NCBI GenBank assembly: GCA_028554755.1 | Contig: JAPTOF010000014.1 | Coordinates: 4,402,001 to 4,466,000, forward strand | Length of the DNA: 64,000 bases | Source: Cordia subcordata | Taxonomy: Eukaryota; Streptophyta; Magnoliopsida; Boraginales; Cordiaceae | Direction of reading: 5' to 3' | In this document: positions 36,274 through 48,247 of the stretch, in pieces | How positions within the stretch are numbered: the first letter of the stretch is position 1 | Layout: every line of letters starts with the position of its first letter | Made by a program: the position numbers and the translations under genes | Notes under the pieces: model-generated | Seen by the model: the letters and a program-made list of their open reading frames with translations, nothing else | What the model was told of the DNA's origin: nothing | The model's database searches: none

Positions 36274-39200
36274 CTAGTAATCCAAATCTAGAAATTCCAT
36301 TCTCTTTCTCAAAGAAGCTTTCGAATCAGTAGCATCTCTTTCTGCTTTTTGAGCCTGCGGAGAATGACATAAACTCAAAATGGCAGATGCTAAGGGAGAA
36401 GAGGAGAAGAAATGGAAACCAAAGGCCAGAAAGGTTTTGGGAATAATTAAGGCGACATGAATCAGATAGAAGTAATGCCTTGTGCATCAAATGAAGGCTA
36501 AAAACTTAAATTTAGGAGCCAACAGAACCTTGAACGACCTAGCTAGTGATATTTTAAAGAATTTGTATTTTTCTTGGTAAGCATGTAGGACTTTCGCTGT
36601 GTTTGGAATAAGCTTATTATAAGCTACTTATCTTATTCGTTAAGGAATGATCTATCTTCTAATATTTTTATTCTTTTCATGGTTCATCCTCTAATATGTG
36701 AAAGAGGCAATAACATCTTATCATAAGCATTATGAAGATCTCCACTCAATCATTGACTTATTTTTTACAATTATAAATAAGACTCTTATAACAAATATCT
36801 TTTGAAAACTCAAAATAAATCTCATACATTTTTATATAAAAAGAATCTTACAATAAGATTATACCAGACAAAGCATTTATCTCATATTTTGTTTGTCACT
36901 TTATCCGAAGTATTAATGTGTACAGACTCTATGATCTGCAAGAAAGGTCTGTGTGCTGTTAGTTATGAGTTATGACAATAGTTTAATTTATGGGGGAAAA
37001 AAAAGAAAAAAAAATTATCACCCTTTCACAAGTAAAACTACAAAAGCTATAATCCTTTTCCTAAATGAAGAAATAAAGGCTTCTCTGGATTGGTTCTTTT
37101 CAATTAAAAAAGCATATTTTTTTCTTAAAAAACATATATTTTGTAATAAGTATTTGAATTGATTTTTGTACAAGTTAAAACTCTGAAAAAGTTCAAATAC
37201 AACTTCTCAAAAAGTACTCTTTTCAAAAGTTATAGGAAAAGGTGTTAAAGAAAAGGGGAAAATGCAAATTACCCCTCTGTGGTCTTGGTCTATATAAGTA
37301 GCCAATTACCTTTGTGGTTTAAAATATAACACATTATCCCCTCTACTTTTCAAAAGTGACATGTAATCCAACTCTAACTATTTCTATCTAGATTAGTGAA
37401 GAGTGCATTACACTTACCTTTCTTACATTCATTTATGTAAATGTTAGAATTTGCTATATATATATATATGGTAGCAAAATACCTTCATTTAGACTTATAA
37501 CATAATTTATTTATCTTCACTTTATAAATCAACAAATTACAAATTAAAAATACAAAAATAAAAAAAAAAAATAAATTTAAAATTAAAACATAAAAAAATC
37601 AAAACTAACAACAAAAAATTAAAATTTAATAACTATAAAATAGAAAATTAAAAATTATAACTTTAGAAAGTTAAAATTAAAAAAATTAAAAATTGAAAAT
37701 TTGAAAATTTACAAATAAAAATACAAAATAAAAATATAAAATATAAAAAATTAAAAATTAAAACATATAATTTATTTTAGGCTTTCAATTTTCCTAATTT
37801 TCAATTTTTTAATTTTAATTTTAATTTTTGTATGCTGCCACTAAGTATTTCTTTTTTGGATCAAAACTTAACGGAAAAGAAGCAAAAGAAGCAAAAATTA
37901 GTAGGTGTAATTTGATCCTTTTAAAACCTTATTTAACATTGTTAATTAATAGAAATGGGAAGATTGTGCTACTTTTTTAAAAATCAAAATGGGTAATGTG
38001 GTATATATTATAAGGGTAATCAGCTACTTATACGAATTACAAGTGGGTAATGTGCATTTTACCCAAAAAATCCAAACAAGTCCTAAGTCATATGGAAGCA
38101 AGCTATTGGATAAGGGTTTAGGAAATAGTTTACGTGGTTGACATTACTTCCTAAAGAGTGACGAGTTAAGCTTAAATCTCATGATGAGCGGGGTTAGATT
38201 AGAGGTGTAGAGTTAAAAAAAAAGTTGTTGATAGAAAAATATAGAAGGTGTGAATGTTGTCTTAAAATTAATTAATGCTAAGTAGAATGATTCAAAATTC
38301 AATGGACGTGTTTAAAAAGCCACCTTGTAATTGGAATTGAATATAATTAGGAGTAATTACAAAGTTAAGCGTATTTGTTGAACCAATTAATTACTTGATT
38401 AGGGAGGAACTGGGTGTAATTAAACCTTCTCAATTACACTTCAATTCTCATGGAGCAAGGTGCGAATTGGTATAATTACATAGTGTAATTATTCTCTATA
38501 ACTTTTGTTAGTCTTTTATTTATATATTTGGCATTTTTCACTATAAAATAAATATTAGTAACAAAATAAATAAATTCAAATAAAATTAAAATAAATAAGT
38601 AATAAATAAATAAAAATATATAAATCTAAAATAAATGAAAATATAAATAAATATTTTTAGAAAATATAAACTTCATTTAGTTTTAGTATAGCGTTGTTGA
38701 TTATAATCAAATATTATTATGTTTTTACTGAATAGTATTTAAATCTAAAGATATTAGTAGTAGATATTTTTTAGTTTCATATACTTATATATATAATTCA
38801 TATATTTTTAGTAAGTCATATTTATTTTTATACGAAATAATATTTATTTTAAATATTTTTAGAAAATAATATTTTTAAATATTTGTTAGCATTATTATAA
38901 ATTTTAAAGATAAATATTATTTTCAAAATTAAATTATTTAATTGTGTTGTTACCATTTATGCTATCAAATATGTTATGTAGAATTAATGTTTAATTATGC
39001 TATGATAACCAGACAAACTTTGTGATTTAAATTATGTTATAATTACTAGGTTGGGTAATTACTATTCTAATAATTATACTGTCGAGTAATTGAATTGTAC
39101 TGTCCAAACAGACTCATTAATTAGTGGTCTAAGAATTTATAATTTATCTATGGAAAGATGCATTACATTTTCTCACACTCTCGTTATGTATGACCAGAAA

Positions 39201-41985
39201 TAAATGAGAACAAATATAGCAACGTGGACGAAGTTTAGTGAGGGGACTAATACATTGTGAATATGTATGAAGTAGTGAAATGTAAGGATGCCTTTAATTA
39301 GTTACTCGGGCTGGAGTATAAATACAAGAGGTTTCAATAGCTCTACAATCTTCTGCCACAATTAAGCCTAAGAGATGGATGATTTGGATCATCTTAGATA
39401 TAATGATGAATTGTTCAGATGAACTTATCATAACTGTATATTTGAAAAATTTATTGTCATTAGATTTTTACTATAATATAATGTTATGAGAAGATTTAAG
39501 TCCATAAAAAAAATATACAACAAATTGTTATAATAGAAATAGGAAAAAAAAAGTAATTTTAGAATTAATGTAAAATTCAGAATTTAAACTTCAAAATATG
39601 GAGTGAAAGGACTCAAATGTATGAAAAGAAATAAGCTACATGCCGTTAATTAAACGTGTTAAGTGGCTTTTTTCCTTTTCTCCTTTAAACTCTTAAGTGA
39701 CTTTCTATCTTTTTCTTCCCATCTCCCATGTGACGTGCCTCATTCAGATACCAAAAACCAATAATCCTTTATATTTATAGTTTATCAATCACCTAGCACA
39801 TTTCAATCTCTTCAAAGCCCAAAAAGTACCAAACATATACGTACATACGTACACACACACATATATAATATATTATATGTGTGTATATATACATATATAT
39901 GTATATATATTATATGTGTATATATATGTATAGAAATAAATAAATAAATAAATTTATGAACACACACAAAATACACACTCACAAACACACTTGTACATAG
40001 ACAAACATACCCATATACATGGCTCGGATCTATTTTGTAATCCGAGCATATCTGAGTAGGTCATTTTATTAGCTTTTGGTGTATATGGAGTTCCCATTTA
40101 TATCACAAGTGAGATTATATAAGAAGAAAATCCACATAGTAATGCCGCGTAAAATAAATTAGAACACATTATTAGCTACTAGTGTGTAAAGTACTCTTTT
40201 TTTTTTTAAATATGTTTGGGTCTTCATTAGACTAAGTTCATGCTTTATAATAACGTTTCCTCAAAAAATCAAAATCCATATATTAGGAGTCGAAAAGAAA
40301 AAAGAGAATGCCACACATGAGATGTCAAAAGATTAAGAAATGCCGGCGCAAGATAAAAAGTAAAATTATTAATTAACACTGTGTAAGATTTCTTTTCTTT
40401 AAGTTTGAATTCAATAAAATTGAATTTTTGAAATTTAAATCTTAAATTTTATATTAAACCAACTGCAGAACTTAACATACTACTATTTTTTTTTTTTAAA
40501 TGAAAACATTGTTAACTTGATAAGGACTATCTCTACATATACAGGAAAGTCAATGATTCTCAAGAAAAACATTGCTAGCCGGTTTTCATCTTCATCAACT
40601 ATTTGACTAACTTCATCACCTAAAAGTTACTTTCCAGGAAATAATACCAAAACTCACTTTATTTTTTATTTTTTAATTTTTTTTTTATTTTGGTGTGATT
40701 TCGTTGGAGGTCTAAGGTAGATTACGTGATAATTCTTAGAGGAAGAGTATCCACGATATCTTTCTCCTACAAAAAGTACAAATTGTTCTCAAGTCTCCGC
40801 CAAAACCACAACTGTCTATTAAGGTCGTAATTAGCAGAACTTCTACGTATGGAAGCATCAGGATATATGAAAACTTCATTCATGTGCACTCACCCTTTTA
40901 ATTTCTGCTTCTGAAACACAAGTCATTTCTGGGGGTAGAATTTCATCATTCTGTAGAATGAATTGAACAAAAAATTTGAAGTTAAAGACGACCAATATTG
41001 GTTAACTTGTATGTCTACTTTCTCAAAACCTAAGAAAACAAAATTTTCACATGGATTGGCTTTTCTTAACAAAAAAATAAAAAAAAAATAACTTTATTCT
41101 CCTAAGAAAACACATATTTTTCACAATAAGTATTTGGTTGGATTTCAGAAAAACTAAAACTCTAAAAAAGAAAATCATTTTCAATTTCTTTGAAAAGTTA
41201 AAAAAGTTTTAATTTCTAAAAAATATTTTTCTAAAAGTTAAATTTTTTTTTTAGAGAAAATCAATGCAAACAAAAGCCCTAATAATTAATTTACCAGCTC
41301 GCCTATCACGACAACATTCTCTCCACGGATTACATGCAGACCCAAGGGAATGTCGCAATAGAGATCTCCAACAACCACCCGTTGACGTGCATCTTCTAAA
41401 ACTACATTAGCTGGAAAATTAAAAGAAAATCAAACATATATGAATTTTTGTTGAAATTAAACAAAAAAAGGCGAAATTATATTCAATCCCATTTCTGCAT
41501 AAAGTTGTGTGCATCAAAACCTGTCTATCTTTCTTGCGAACCTATGAAATATTTACAGGAGTTAGGATCACGACACTTCTAAAGTATAAGAAACGTGTAA
41601 TTTTGATAAAACACAAATGATGAACCGTGCATTTTAATTTACTTGTTTTATGTGTCTTAGCTTTTGTGATTCTCTCTACCTACCATGTTGATCAAAAGAA
41701 CGAAGTGAGCCAATGAACTTTCCACCATCTCGTAACAACGCAAGAACTGTTTCTGCAATCATGATTTGCATAGAACAACAGGATCATCATACGTTTATAT
41801 TTCCAAGGCGAAAAAAAAGAAAAGAAAAGAAAACCTCATGCAACCACTGAAGCATAACACACTTTTACAGACACACACAGACGTTTATGCAAGTAAAAAT
41901 AAAGAGAGGAAATCATACTATCAAGATAGGTGGCAAGGGATGAAGAAAGAGAGAGATCAGCATCCGGGGCTGGCGAAGAAGACAT
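36274..41985 (-). CDS. LSM1: LSM1, Sm-like subunit of the mRNA decapping activator
   Basis: Five minus-strand exons: 41985-41919, 41752-41684, 41410-41295, 40950-40894 and 36354-36274. They join in phase to 129 residues, the usual LSM1 size. LSM1 gives the cytosolic LSM1-7 ring its identity; the ring binds deadenylated mRNA ends and promotes decapping in P-bodies. The protein opens MSSSPAPDADLSLSSSLATY. Sm1 is LALLRDGGKFIGSLRSFDQH. Sm2 is LHVIRGENVVVIGE. SEAEIKR then joins AQKAERDATDSKASLRKR and ends MEFLDLDY, the LSM1 C-terminal helix. The last exon is about 4.5 kb from exon 4. If that intron were retained, the frame would stop five codons after the junction. Convergent with the cupin gene, whose stop is 765 bp away. 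Confidence 0.93.
36595..36874. mobile_element. MITE family B, copy 4, in LSM1 intron 4
   Basis: Left end GCTGTGTTTGGAATAAGCTTATTATAAG, right end CTTACAATAAGATTATACCAGACAAAGC. Divergent but colinear with the family. Confidence 0.65.
37077..38084. mobile_element. MITE family A, copy 3, split by another element
   Basis: The left part (37077-37255) starts AGGCTTCTCTGGATTGG and follows family A for about 175 bp. The right terminus (TCCAAACAAGTCCT) reappears at 38071-38084, on the far side of the insertion at 37256-38064. Confidence 0.65.
37256..38064. mobile_element. Mutator-type MITE C nested in MITE A
   Basis: Ends GGGAAAATGCAAATTACCC and GGGTAATGTGCATTTTACCC form an inverted repeat. The repeat extends inward (AAGTAGCCAATTACC against GGTAATCAGCTACTT). 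The centre is extremely A-rich. Flanks are A-rich, and no clean 9-bp target duplication is visible. Confidence 0.7.
38303..39113. mobile_element. possible TIR element D
   Basis: The left end GACGTGTTTAAAAAG and the right end CTGTCCAAACAGACTC are loosely inverted. Both flanks are rich in TAATTAC-type palindromes. This is probably a decayed hAT-like MITE; the boundaries are uncertain. It lies inside LSM1 intron 4. Confidence 0.4.
39838..39937. repeat. (CA)/(TA) palindromic microsatellite
   Basis: Mixed CACA, TATA and TGTG blocks with local self-complementarity, inside LSM1 intron 4. Confidence 0.8.
41052..41280. mobile_element. MITE family A, copy 4, in LSM1 intron 3
   Basis: Starts TGGATTGGCTTTTCTTAAC and ends AATCAATGCAAACAAAAGCCCT. 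Interior CACAATAAGTATTTGGTTGG corresponds to the family core. Confidence 0.7.
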
Positions 41986-43004
41986 ATTGGAGATCGATCA
42001 TCAACTCTTTAGGCTATTCGAATTAATGATCACGCATATTATAACCATTTCCCTGGAACCAGTTTCGTTGGCGCTTTCCTAATAACACATCCCTTTTCAG
42101 CTTGATCGAAATCGATTCTATGATTAAATAGCAGAAGTGCTACTTAGTAGTTGAAACCTAGAGAGACAGTCCTATAATACGGATCTTTGACCTACTGATC
42201 GATCCCACGCCTAGCATCAGATCGCCTGATGATCGGACCTAAATAAGCATACTTATAAACCAGTAAAAAAATGATCTTCAGCTGATCAGAAGCTCTTCCT
42301 TCATCTAGCGTGAAAGTTGAATTGCTATAAAAGCTTAATAATTAGAAAAGATAAATAATATATTGCTGGATGTGTAGTTTAGAAAATTTTAAAAAGGAGT
42401 TTGGTGAAGATGATTGGTCGGTGGGATTTGCCGAAAGATACCCTACTTTGTATGATTAAGCACGCACACACACACACACACTCTCAATAAGGGTACAGCA
42501 GCAGCATTATTGATGATACAGTGCAGAGGGCACTAAATAGCCGAGGGGTGCGCTTAGACGGGTTGACTTTTCGTCTCAATAAGAAAAAGCAAACTACAGC
42601 TTATTTTCTGCTTTTGGTGCCATGTGATTTATGTATATGTGAAGTAACATTTGACAAAGATCATCGTGATAGGAAGAGATAATTATCTTAAAAGTTGATT
42701 CGAAAAGGCTATACACAGTGGGCTCAAATTATACATCAGTGCAATTAACAAATTATTGATTGAGTTGGTACCTGTGTCACACCGTAAAGATTCGAATCTC
42801 GATAAATGTACTTGTCGAGAGAGCTTTATTACGCCCAACTTGATAAAGATTAGTCTCAAATTCAATATGTATTATTTTGAGATATTACTATTACAAGAAG
42901 AAATAATCAACTTAAAGTAATCTGTAAAAGCTACCCATAGTGGGGTCAAACTATGTAATCTATGCCACTTTTTGTGTGTCTATATATTATGTTTAGACGT
43001 GGCA
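41986..43004. other. intergenic, LSM1 upstream region
   Basis: LSM1 promoter side. No gene. A (CA)n tract lies at 42462-42480. At 42740-42800 a GATTCGAATCTC box-B-like motif is seen, but no matching box A or poly(A), so no SINE is called. Confidence 0.5.
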
Positions 43005-43042
<38 letters not shown>

Positions 43043-43898
43043 TTAAATCTAAAGGAGTTTAAAGAAGAATGTCACATCAATATCCATCTATTTGTTAAGT
43101 TATCATAAATTCTATTTTTAATATTATTACATCATTATAAATCTATATATTATAGTGTTTAATTATCTTTATACACCCCTATATATTTCTTTTTAATGAG
43201 TTTAAAGTAATAAATTCTAAAAAAAAACTCATTAATTTAATTAATTTATGCATCATATCCTAATTAAAAAATAAAAATAAGAATAAAATTAAAAGCATTA
43301 GAATTAATTTTATAGATATTTAGAAATAATAAAAAAATGAACGAAAACCTAAAAATAATAAAAAATTACATTTATAAAAAAGTTAAACCCAAATGAGCTT
43401 AAAGAAGGGTGCCACATCAGCACCTTTTTATTTGCCAAATTATCATAAATTATATTTTTAATATTATCACATTATTATAAATCTATATATTATAGTGTTT
43501 AATCACATTTATGCACTACTTTCAAATCTCATCATTACAATGGAGTTACAAGATATTTAATTATATTTATGCACCACCTATATATTTCTTTTTAATAAGT
43601 TTAAATTAATAAAGTCCAAAAAAAACTCATCAATTAATTAATTTATGCATCATATCCTAATTAAAAAAATAAAAATAAGAATAAAAAAGCACTAGAATTA
43701 ATTTTTATATATATCCAGAAATAATAAAAAAATACACAAAAACCAAAAAACAATAAAAAATTACATCTATAAATATTTAAAAAATAAAAATATACCGAAC
43801 CTAAATCAATAAAAAATTACATCTATAAATATTTAAAAAATAAAAAATATACCGAACCTAAATAAACCCGTGCAAAGCACGGGGTATGAAAGCATTAG
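43005..43898. mobile_element. Helitron-like non-autonomous element with internal duplication
   Basis: The left end is A|TCTATATATATA. Near the right end a GC-rich hairpin CCCGTGC-AAA-GCACGGG (43867-43883) is followed 15 bases later by TTAG|T, close to the CTRR|T rule. No TIRs or target duplication are visible, as expected for Helitrons. The interior has two diverged copies of a 340-bp segment (about 43042-43378 and from 43379), each beginning AAGTTAAA(T/C)C(T/C)AAA. The last base context is not canonical. Confidence 0.6.
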
Positions 43899-43979
43899 TT
43901 ATATTATAGATTTGAATAATCTCTAATATATAATGGGATGAGAGAGGTAATTCAATAATTAGTATATTTTGTTGTAATT

Positions 43980-44386
43980 GTTGAAAAATGCAACGAAAAG
44001 TCAAATTAATTAGATTCATCGAATAAAATTTGGTTCATGTAACTTGCAAAGGAAGATTCATGCATGTACATGTATTATGTATCTTGTGAAGGCATCAACT
44101 TTAACAAATGTGTTTAGTTTTTCTATATATTCATTTAATGCTTAGAGTAGTCTATTATTATTAGTATAAATAAAGGTGCTTTGTAAGTGTTTTGGCAAGC
44201 AAGTGAAGTGAGTGAAAAAGAACAAAGATATTGAGAGAAAAGTAAATAGCATTTGTAAAGACAACCGCCTATATACGTATTTTGAGAGTTTATATTCAAT
44301 ACAAAGCATATTTATTGAAAATTGTATACTTTGTTGGGCTCTCAAGTTTGTTTAAGAATTTGTAAAATCTAAAAATGTTTCCAACA
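43980..44386. mobile_element. copia-type solo LTR with perfect target duplication
   Basis: 407 bp running TGTTGAAAAATG to TTTCCAACA. It is flanked by GTAAT at 43975-43979 and 44387-44391. A TATAAATA box lies at 44165-44172. There is no internal region, so this is a recombination relic of a full element. Confidence 0.88.
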
Positions 44387-44391
44387 GTAAT

Positions 44392-45608
44392 TATGTTACT
44401 AATTTATCAACATAACGTTATTAAAAATTCAAACCCCATCCATATTACTGGAGTACTACACCCACCTTTTTCCTTTCTATATGATGCTTCATGTTTTGTG
44501 TGACATAAATTTAATGTTAATTCATTTAAATGTATTAGTTAGCAGAATATTTTGCAATCTCTATTAGGTAGAGAATGCACTAAACATAAAGCAAAGAAGT
44601 GATTATGGATTTGCTTTTTAATATTTAAATGATATGATTCCATCAGAAAGCCACTGTCCGTTATGTCCTACAATTGCACACATTATGAAAAGCTATCGAC
44701 ACGACACTAATTCAGTCTTCTTCGCTGAATCCATGCATGCAAATTTTGTTTGAAGCTTCTGGAGACCACCAAAAGGTTATCTGGCTGATGATGTAACATT
44801 TGCGATGTTCAACACAAAACTTTGCTTATGATTCCGAATATAGGGATTTATTTGGAATTGTTCGAAGCTCAATCTGCGTTAGTAGTAGTTGATTATTAAT
44901 CTATCAATTTATCGTGTCTAACCAATTATATATATCAAAATATTCATAGTTAAGTATAATAAACAAATATAATTAAATTTTCTCTACAACTTTAAACTTT
45001 TAGGTGTATTAGTAACTCTTAAATGGTATAAGATCCCAGGTTATGGGTTCGAAACTCACCGCCACCCCTTTAAAAACTTTAAAATTGTTCACGTGTTAGG
45101 CTTTCAATAAATCACGCATTTATATTCTTTCTACAAACTTAAACTTTTAGAGAAGATATTTGTTTATTTAATTGTTGTGCTTAACATTTATTTTATGTTG
45201 ACAATTGTAAAATTTAAATAATTGAAATGTTTTATTTTCTTGAAGACAAAAATCTAATAGTAGAGCACGATCATCATAACAATATAGGGACTTTAAATAG
45301 CGACGGGTGAACCTTGAATCTAGAGTGCATCCCCTCTATTGAGCAAATAATTGTAAAGCTATCACTGATAAAGGCAACTACGGCATTCCGCACACACAAT
45401 GGGCCCCGTGTGATGGGGAGTCACCTGTAAAAGCCTTGGCCATTTGACAACCGAAAGCCTTCCCCTTGAGCTTCATCTGCATTATTCCAACTGTGACAGG
45501 AGGTGACCAGAAGGTCCCATCCCATAATGCATTCTCAAGAAAAAAACAATTTAATGCACTAGAAAGTCGGTGATTTTGTTAGGCGAAATACTATCATTAT
45601 AAATTGAA
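44392..45608. other. intergenic with two weak signals
   Basis: At 45020-45065 AATGGTATAAGATC and GGGTTCGAAACTC resemble the box A and box B of a tRNA-derived SINE, but ends are not definable. On the minus strand at 45545-45405 a 46-codon open stretch reads LENALWDGTFWSPPVTVGIM, then QMKLKGKAFGC; I do not recognise it. Nothing else is supported. Confidence 0.35.
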
Positions 45609-46292
45609 AGGTAAAATACCCTAGACACTTTATTATTTATTAAAAGTGTACAACACCTTTTTATGGTGTTAAAAGTCTCACATTAAGCCCTTGTAATAAA
45701 TAAAAGTTCCACACTCAACCCTTTCTCATCTAAATTTTCTTAACGATGTTAAAATTTACAATTAAAAAGACATTAATAGCCTTACTCTAATCCTTCAATT
45801 TATTATTATTATTATTATTAAAATTTGTAGCAAAAAAGGATGACGTTAGAAAATATCTAAATATTATTATAATAATATTATATTATATTATTGTTTCATT
45901 AATAATATTATATAGTGTTTCTTTAATCAAATCCCATCTTTAAATCTTCTATAAGTGCTTAAGCAACTAATCCAAAGTTGACGCCTTTTCTAATAAATTT
46001 ATGTGAAGGAATAAACTTTAGTGGTTTACGCGATCTGGGTATCTCAAAATCTTTCAAGGAAGGAAACTAATAATAATAATAATAATAATAATAAAAGAAA
46101 ATTGAAGGAATAGGGTAAGATTATTAATATCTTTTTTATTGTAAATTTTAACATCGTTAAGAGAGTGTAGATGATAAAGGGGTGTGTGTAAAATTTTTAT
46201 TTACCACATAGACTTAGTGTGGGACTTTTGACACCATAAGAGGGTGTAGTACACTTATACTAGATCACATGAGTGTTTGATGCATTTTACCC
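45609..46292. mobile_element. Mutator-type foldback MITE
   Basis: Arms of about 215 bp are inverted copies, from GGTAAAATACCCTAGACAC to GTGTTTGATGCATTTTACCC. They meet matching (ATT)n and (AAT)n tracts at 45797-45820 and 46071-46094. The flanking 9-mers TAAATTGAA (45600-45608) and TAAATTAAA (46293-46301) differ at one base, as expected for a Mutator-type target duplication. Confidence 0.75.
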
Positions 46293-46833
46293 TAAATTAA
46301 AAAATTACCATTAGTACAAAAAATAATAGAACATTAGTGACAAAAATTTTCAAATGTTATTATTATTGTTATTACTTTAATGATAATATCTAGCTGGTCA
46401 CAAAAATTCATCACTAAATCTTTGATTTTTTTATGAAGTGATGTGCGTACTTCTCTTTCAAAACGTTTATATCACTTTGCATGTTTCCGGCTATATATGG
46501 AACACTTCAAAAAGAAACTAAGCCGAGTTGTAGGATGATTGAATTGAAGCTGTAGATTTTCAAAAAGATGCAACAAATCTTGGAACTATTTTTCAATTGC
46601 CATGAAAAGTAATACCATCACATGTAGCTATCTCATCAGCGGCGGATGCGCTTAATGTTGACTGGGGATTAAACTCGTCATTAAAAATTTACGAGCCTTA
46701 AATGGCAGTGTTTCATTCGCATAGAATAAAAATCTTATATATATCGTTGTCTCTAATCATAAAATATAACATTTCTTTAGTTCTCATTAACGGATAAACA
46801 ACTGAATGACCTCCTAGTAAATTACGAGACCAT

Positions 46834-47074
46834 GGGTTAATTTGAATTGGCTTTTTTTTTTTAAGCGTTTTTTAATAACTTTTGAAAAAAGATTTTTTTT
46901 TTTTTTTTTTTTTGCAGAAGTTGAAAATTTTGACTTCTAAAAAAATTATATTAAAAATTTTTTTTGAAATTTTAACTTTTCTAGATGTTAAACTAAATAG
47001 TTGTTGAAAAAAGAATCTACATTTTTCAAGAAAAAAATATTTTTTTCCTTAAAAAAAAAATCCAAACGAGCCCT
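46834..47074. mobile_element. MITE family A, copy 5
   Basis: Left end GGGTTAATTTGAATTGG, right end AAATCCAAACGAGCCCT. T-rich then A-rich arms. Lies about 400 bp beyond the LAZY-like stop codon. Confidence 0.75.
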
Positions 47075-47960
47075 ATATGCTAGAAGTACATGTGAAATGA
47101 CTACTTGAGAATAAAAGCTTCATGCAACACCTGGGCGACAATATTAAATAAGGTGATATCTTGATGAATATATAGTTTAACTTTTGAATGACAAAGCATT
47201 AAGCATGTATACGTTTTCCTGTTACAAAGAAATATGTTTCAGTTTAAAATTTTCCGCATGATTTTCAGCATAATTGAATATAAAAGAAGAAAAAAAAAAT
47301 CATATTGTGGAAACAAATTGTCCAGCAATGGCGAAAGACATGTTATGTACATCCATGAGTGTTGGTTGATCATCACTAGTGCTGGATCTTCTATATATCA
47401 CCTCTGGTGCGCAAGAAACAAAGAGATACAGTATCTATTCTTTCGCAACTTGCAATCTTCTTGAGAGGCAAATCATATCTCCAAAACAATATCTGCGATC
47501 ATACCAAACGCAGCTTAGTTATATTCTGAGATTTTGTTTAGCCCTCAAAATCAGGAATGTTAGATCGGCACGCGGACTTTTTATGTTTTTCAATGAGGAC
47601 CATGTTAAGAATTACTAACGGGTTTTTTTTATATGTGATAAGGATATACTGTAACAACGATATTAAACATGAAAAAGATCGTGGGAACTTACACTCGGAA
47701 TCTGTCCTGACCCATTTGCTTCCAATAATCGCCTTGTCTAATGTTTCATCCTCACAATCTTTCTCGGGCACAGTTTTGTTATCCAAGTATTTATTTCCAA
47801 TAGCTCTACGGCTTGGACTTCTGGGATATATCTTTTTATGTAACAAAGCCCTCAAAACCTGCAGACTTTCACAAGGGATACAAGAATGTATTGACATCTT
47901 ACAATAGATCGATCCAAGACAGCAATTATTGCTGACTATCAGTATGACTTTTTGAGGCTT

Positions 47961-48211
47961 CACTACAAAAAATTTGAGAATAAGCTGCGGTTTTTTTGGC
48001 TACAGTTTTCCAAAAACCGCCACCTATAAAACTATAGGTGGCAGATTGCGTAAAATTCTCCTGCCAAGAGTAACTATGGGCAGCAGTTTTCAACTCCAGT
48101 GTCACATTTTATTTTTTTAATATAAAAATAATGCATACAGGTGACGCTCATAGTGTAAAACCGCCGCCAATAACCAAAAAACAGTTGCCCATTCTCTAAT
48201 TTTTCATAGTG
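47961..48211. mobile_element. CACTA-type MITE in LAZY intron 3
   Basis: 251 bp, CACTACAAAAAATT to TTTTTCATAGTG. Internal palindrome GCCACCTAT-AAAACT-ATAGGTGGC. A GC-rich subterminal AACCGCC(A/G)CC motif occurs at both sides. The 3-bp target duplication is not clean. Confidence 0.75.
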
Positions 48212-48247
48212 TTGTATTTAATTTTCGAACCTTTTGCATTCTTGACT

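Noticed and set aside
40870..40893. LSM1 ending as KRVSAHE by reading into intron 4
   Set aside because: GTGAGT is a consensus donor, and an in-phase exon with the conserved AQKAE...MEFLDLDY tail exists at 36354-36274.
45020..45065. tRNA gene suggested by GGGTTCGAAACTC
   Set aside because: No acceptor stem or anticodon arm. At most an old SINE.
47858..48230. LAZY exon 3 continuing through the CACTA MITE
   Set aside because: It meets a stop after about eight codons. Splicing at 48231 gives MQK followed by VLRALLHKK in phase, which fits the family.
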